Origin: Selenomonadaceae bacterium UBA2897
Lineage (GTDB): Bacteria; Bacillota; Negativicutes; Selenomonadales; Selenomonadaceae
DNA length: 31,328 nt
Reading direction: 5' to 3'
Assembly (NCBI GenBank): GCA_002350105.1
Contig: DEDT01000029.1
Span: forward strand, 1 to 31,328
Under the pieces are notes generated by a model that saw only the letters and a list, made by a program, of their open reading frames with translations, did no database searches and was not told where the DNA came from. Made by a program: the position numbers and the translations under genes. The number at the start of each line of letters is the position of its first letter. The first letter of the stretch is position 1. Below, piece after piece: positions 28,527 through 31,328 of the stretch.

Positions 28527-31328
28527 TTAACTGAACAGAGCGAGCTGGTCGCTTTCCTCCATACCATCAAGACAGCCGTGCTGGCGCAGGATCTCGATGT
28601 TCGTTTTCGAGATGCCCGTGCGTGCACGCAGGTTCTCGATGGAGGTGAACTCGCCGTCCTCGCGGGCCGCCACGATGCTTTCCGCCGCCTTGATGCCCAT
28701 GCCTGAGAGACTGGAGAACGGCGGCAGCAGCGCGTCACCGTCGATGATGAACTTGTCTGCCGCCGAACGATAGAGATCGACGTACTCGCAGGTGTAGCCG
28801 CGCAGGAACATTTCCCAAGCCAGCTGCAGCACGATGAGCGTCGCGTTCTTCTTGGCATCGAGCTTGCTCTCCTTCGCCTCCGCCTCCAGCGCGTCAATCT
28901 GCTCCTTTACGAAGTCCTTGCCGCGCGCGATGACGTTCGCATCGAACTCGTCAGCGCGGATGGAGAAATAGGCCGCATAGTAAGCCAGCGGATAGTGCAC
29001 CTTGCAGAACGCGATGCGGTAGGCCATCATGACGTAGGCTGTGGCGTGGGCACGCGGGAAGAGGTACTTGATTTTCTGGCAGGACTCGATAAACCAGTCG
29101 GGGATGCCGCCGTCGCGCAGCTTCTGCTCCACTTCCGGTGCGATACCGCGCCCCTTGCGCACCTTCTCCATGGTCTTGAATGACAGCAGCGGCTCGATGC
29201 CGCTGTGGATGAGGTACATCATGATGTCATCGCGCGCCGAAATCGCGTTCTTGATCGTGCACGTACCGCCGCGAATGAGGTCCTGCGCGTTGCCCAGCCA
29301 CACGTCCGTGCCGTGGGAGAAACCGGAAATGCGCACGAGGTCCGAGAACACCGTGGGCTGCGTATCATCGATCATCTGCCGCGTGAACGGCGTGCGGAAC
29401 TCCGGAATGCCAAAGGTACCCGAAGTCGCGCCCAGCTCGTCCGGCGTCACACCCAGTGCACCCGTGCCGTGAAAGATGGACATCGTCGCGGGGTCATCCA
29501 GCGGAATCGTCTTCGGGTCGCGATGCGTGAGGTCCTGAAGCATGCGGATGACCGTCGGGTCATCGTGGCCGAGGATATCGAGCTTGACGAGGCGGCTGGA
29601 AATCGAATGGTAATCGAAATGCGTCGTAATCGTATCGCTCGTCACATCGTTGGCCGGATGCTGGATTGGCGTGAAGAAATGTACATCCATGTTGCGCGGC
29701 ACGACCATGATGCCCGCCGGATGCTGGCCCGTCGTCGACTTAACGCCCATGCAGCCGTGCGCGAGCTTGTCAATGTAGGAAATATGCTTGCGCAGCCCTT
29801 TTTCTTCGTAATATTTCTTCACATAGCCGAAGGCCGTTTTATCGGCCACGGTCTGGATGGAGCCCGCCTTATAGACGTTGTCCTTGCCAAAAAGGATCTC
29901 CGTGTATTTATGCGCCACAGGCTGATAGGTACCGGAAAAGTTCAGATCGATATCCGGCACCTTGTCGCCATCGAAGCCAAGGAACACCGCGAACGGGATA
30001 TCGTGACCATCCTTGATGAGCGGCGTGCCGCAGACCGGGCAGGTCTTGTCCGGCAGGTCGTAGCCGCAGCCATAGGAACCGTCCGTGATGAAATGGCTGT
30101 ACTGGCAATGCGGGCAGCGGTAGTGTGGCGGCAGCGGATTGACCTCCGTGATGCCGATCATCGTCGCGATGAACGACGAGCCGACGGAACCACGTGAACC
30201 CACCAGATAGCCGTCGCTGTTGGACTTCTTCACGAGGCGCTGCGCGATGAGGTAGAGCGGCGAGAAGCCGTGCGCGATAATCGGCTTGAGCTCCTGCTCC
30301 AGCCGGTCCTCGACGATTTTCGGCAGATTCTCGCCGTACATCTTCTTCGCACGCGCATAGGACGTCGCACGAATTTCCTCATCGGCACCAGGAATCGAGG
30401 GGGAATAGAGATCGTCCGGAATCGGCTTGAACTTCTCAATCATGTCCGCGATCTTGCGTGGATTCGTCACCACGGCCTCATAGGCCGCCTCCTCGCCGAG
30501 GTACTGGAACTCCGCCAGCATCTCCTCCGTCGTGCGCAGGTAGATGGGCGGCTGCTGGTCCGCATCCTTGAATCCCTTGCCCTTCTGGATGATCGCGCGG
30601 TAGATGCTGTCCTCGGGATTGAGGAAATGCACATCGCATGTGGCGACGAGCATCTTGCCGAGCTTTTTGGCGAGCTCTGCCACCTTCAGATTGATGGCGA
30701 TGAGGTCGTCATCCGTCTGGATATCCGGAAAATTCGGGCTGCGCTTGAGGAAGTCGTTGTTGTGAATCGGCTGAATCTCGAGGTAGTCGTAGAAAGAGGC
30801 AATGCGCAGCAGCTCCTCCTCCGGCTCATGGCGCTCGATGGCCTGGATGAGCTCGCCCGCCTCGCAGGCCGAGCCGATGAGCAGGCCGTCGCGATACTCC
30901 TCGATAATCTTGCGCGGCAGGCGCGGCCGCCGATAGAAATACTTCATGTGCGAGAGTGAGACCAGCTGGTAGAGGTTGCGCAGGCCGTTGGGATTCTTCG
31001 CGAGGAAGATGATATGGTTCGCCGTCTTCTGCTTGTAGTTGTCGCCGGTCAGGTAGCCCTCCATGCCGTAGATGACCTTGATGTTCAGCTTGGCCACGCA
31101 CTTCATGGCATTCGGGAACGCCTGTACGACGCCGTGGTCCGTGATGGCGATCGCGGGCCAGCCCCAGCGCTCAGCCGTCTGGATCAGGCTCTCCACCGAG
31201 TCCACGGCATCCATATCGCTCATCGTCGTATGGGCATGGAGCTCCACGCGCTTCTCCGCCGCATGGTCCTCGCGCTGCTTCACCTCGCGCTTCGCGAGGC
31301 TGTCCACGAAGAGCACGTACTCATTCTG
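28527..31328 (-). CDS. polC: DNA polymerase III alpha subunit, PolC type (partial, 5' end outside the window)
   Basis: 934 codons of the C-terminal part; the frame is open at the right edge. The PHP domain starts at VELHAHTTMSDMDAVDS and continues from YGMEGYL straight into NHIIFLAKNPNGLRNLYQLV, whereas canonical PolC has a DnaQ-like exonuclease inserted there. Then come the zinc module (CPHC and CPVCG), palm aspartates in DKVPDIDLNFSG and KLDILGHDDPT, fingers and helix-hairpin-helix region (SSLSGMGIKAAESIV), and a C-terminal clamp-binding motif DQLALF. PolC is the main replicative polymerase of low-GC Firmicutes. A missing exonuclease could be at the N-terminus beyond the edge or in a separate protein. 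Confidence 0.96.
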   Translation of the reverse strand, partial: QNEYVLFVDSLAKREVKQREDHAAEKRVELHAHTTMSDMDAVDSVESLIQTAERWGWPAIAITDHGVVQAFPNAMKCVAKLNIKVIYGMEGYLTGDNYKQKTANHIIFLAKNPNGLRNLYQLVSLSHMKYFYRRPRLPRKIIEEYRDGLLIGSACEAGELIQAIERHEPEEELLRIASFYDYLEIQPIHNNDFLKRSPNFPDIQTDDDLIAINLKVAELAKKLGKMLVATCDVHFLNPEDSIYRAIIQKGKGFKDADQQPPIYLRTTEEMLAEFQYLGEEAAYEAVVTNPRKIADMIEKFKPIPDDLYSPSIPGADEEIRATSYARAKKMYGENLPKIVEDRLEQELKPIIAHGFSPLYLIAQRLVKKSNSDGYLVGSRGSVGSSFIATMIGITEVNPLPPHYRCPHCQYSHFITDGSYGCGYDLPDKTCPVCGTPLIKDGHDIPFAVFLGFDGDKVPDIDLNFSGTYQPVAHKYTEILFGKDNVYKAGSIQTVADKTAFGYVKKYYEEKGLRKHISYIDKLAHGCMGVKSTTGQHPAGIMVVPRNMDVHFFTPIQHPANDVTSDTITTHFDYHSISSRLVKLDILGHDDPTVIRMLQDLTHRDPKTIPLDDPATMSIFHGTGALGVTPDELGATSGTFGIPEFRTPFTRQMIDDTQPTVFSDLVRISGFSHGTDVWLGNAQDLIRGGTCTIKNAISARDDIMMYLIHSGIEPLLSFKTMEKVRKGRGIAPEVEQKLRDGGIPDWFIESCQKIKYLFPRAHATAYVMMAYRIAFCKVHYPLAYYAAYFSIRADEFDANVIARGKDFVKEQIDALEAEAKESKLDAKKNATLIVLQLAWEMFLRGYTCEYVDLYRSAADKFIIDGDALLPPFSSLSGMGIKAAESIVAAREDGEFTSIENLRARTGISKTNIEILRQHGCLDGMEESDQLALFS

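Overview
The window reads as chromosomal DNA from a high-GC anaerobic member of the Firmicutes with a two-membrane envelope, most likely the Negativicutes (Selenomonadaceae-like). This is inferred from Gram-positive-type PolC and a Firmicutes-type rimP-nusA-rnpM-ylxQ-infB-rbfA-nrnA operon occurring together with a periplasmic nitrate reductase, multihaem cytochrome c, Tat signals and PilN/PilO-type pilus genes. I cannot fix the genus. Nearly all genes are on the minus strand; only napD, a ferredoxin and one 26-codon ORF are on the plus strand.

Layout from left to right. (1) 1-4757: a nitrate-respiration locus. napD (+) faces the operon napG-napH-cytochrome-napA (-) across a shared bidirectional terminator; the operon promoter carries two CRP/FNR-type palindromes. 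(2) 4840-7010: a small conserved protein with its own promoter and terminator, then an overlapping set RHH protein-csrA-Tat phosphoesterase, and a divergent single-cluster ferredoxin. (3) 7064-9719: a chemoreceptor with a 20-bp palindrome at its promoter, then a lower-GC patch with an uncharacterised ORF and a 26-codon ORF. (4) 9716-12920: cheB (no receiver domain)-hypothetical-recJ. (5) 13013-15938: aroC-aroK-aroB, three shikimate-pathway genes. (6) 15967-20491: an eight-gene type IV pilus or pseudopilus operon (five prepilin-like proteins, a prepilin peptidase, a PilM/PilN composite and PilO). (7) 20577-27228: the translation/transcription operon rimP to nrnA. (8) 27266-31328: a lactate/malate dehydrogenase-family gene and the C-terminal 934 codons of polC, which runs off the right edge.

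How they work together: NapG/NapH (iron-sulfur proteins) and the membrane-anchored cytochrome would pass electrons from quinol to NapA, with NapD guarding the NapA Tat signal. The pilus operon supplies pilins, peptidase and inner-membrane alignment proteins but no ATPase or platform protein, so those must be elsewhere. The rimP-nrnA operon couples ribosome maturation, transcription elongation, translation initiation and nano-RNA turnover.

The points most worth following up are: PolC whose PHP domain lacks the usual exonuclease insertion; tandem activator sites at -41.5 and -70.5 upstream of the nap operon, with a related palindrome at -41.5 of the ferredoxin promoter; three of five prepilins without Glu5; a promoter built into a terminator hairpin at 27190-27228; and a Tat signal with a lipobox on NapA. 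No CRISPR array, insertion sequence, rRNA or tRNA gene was seen.
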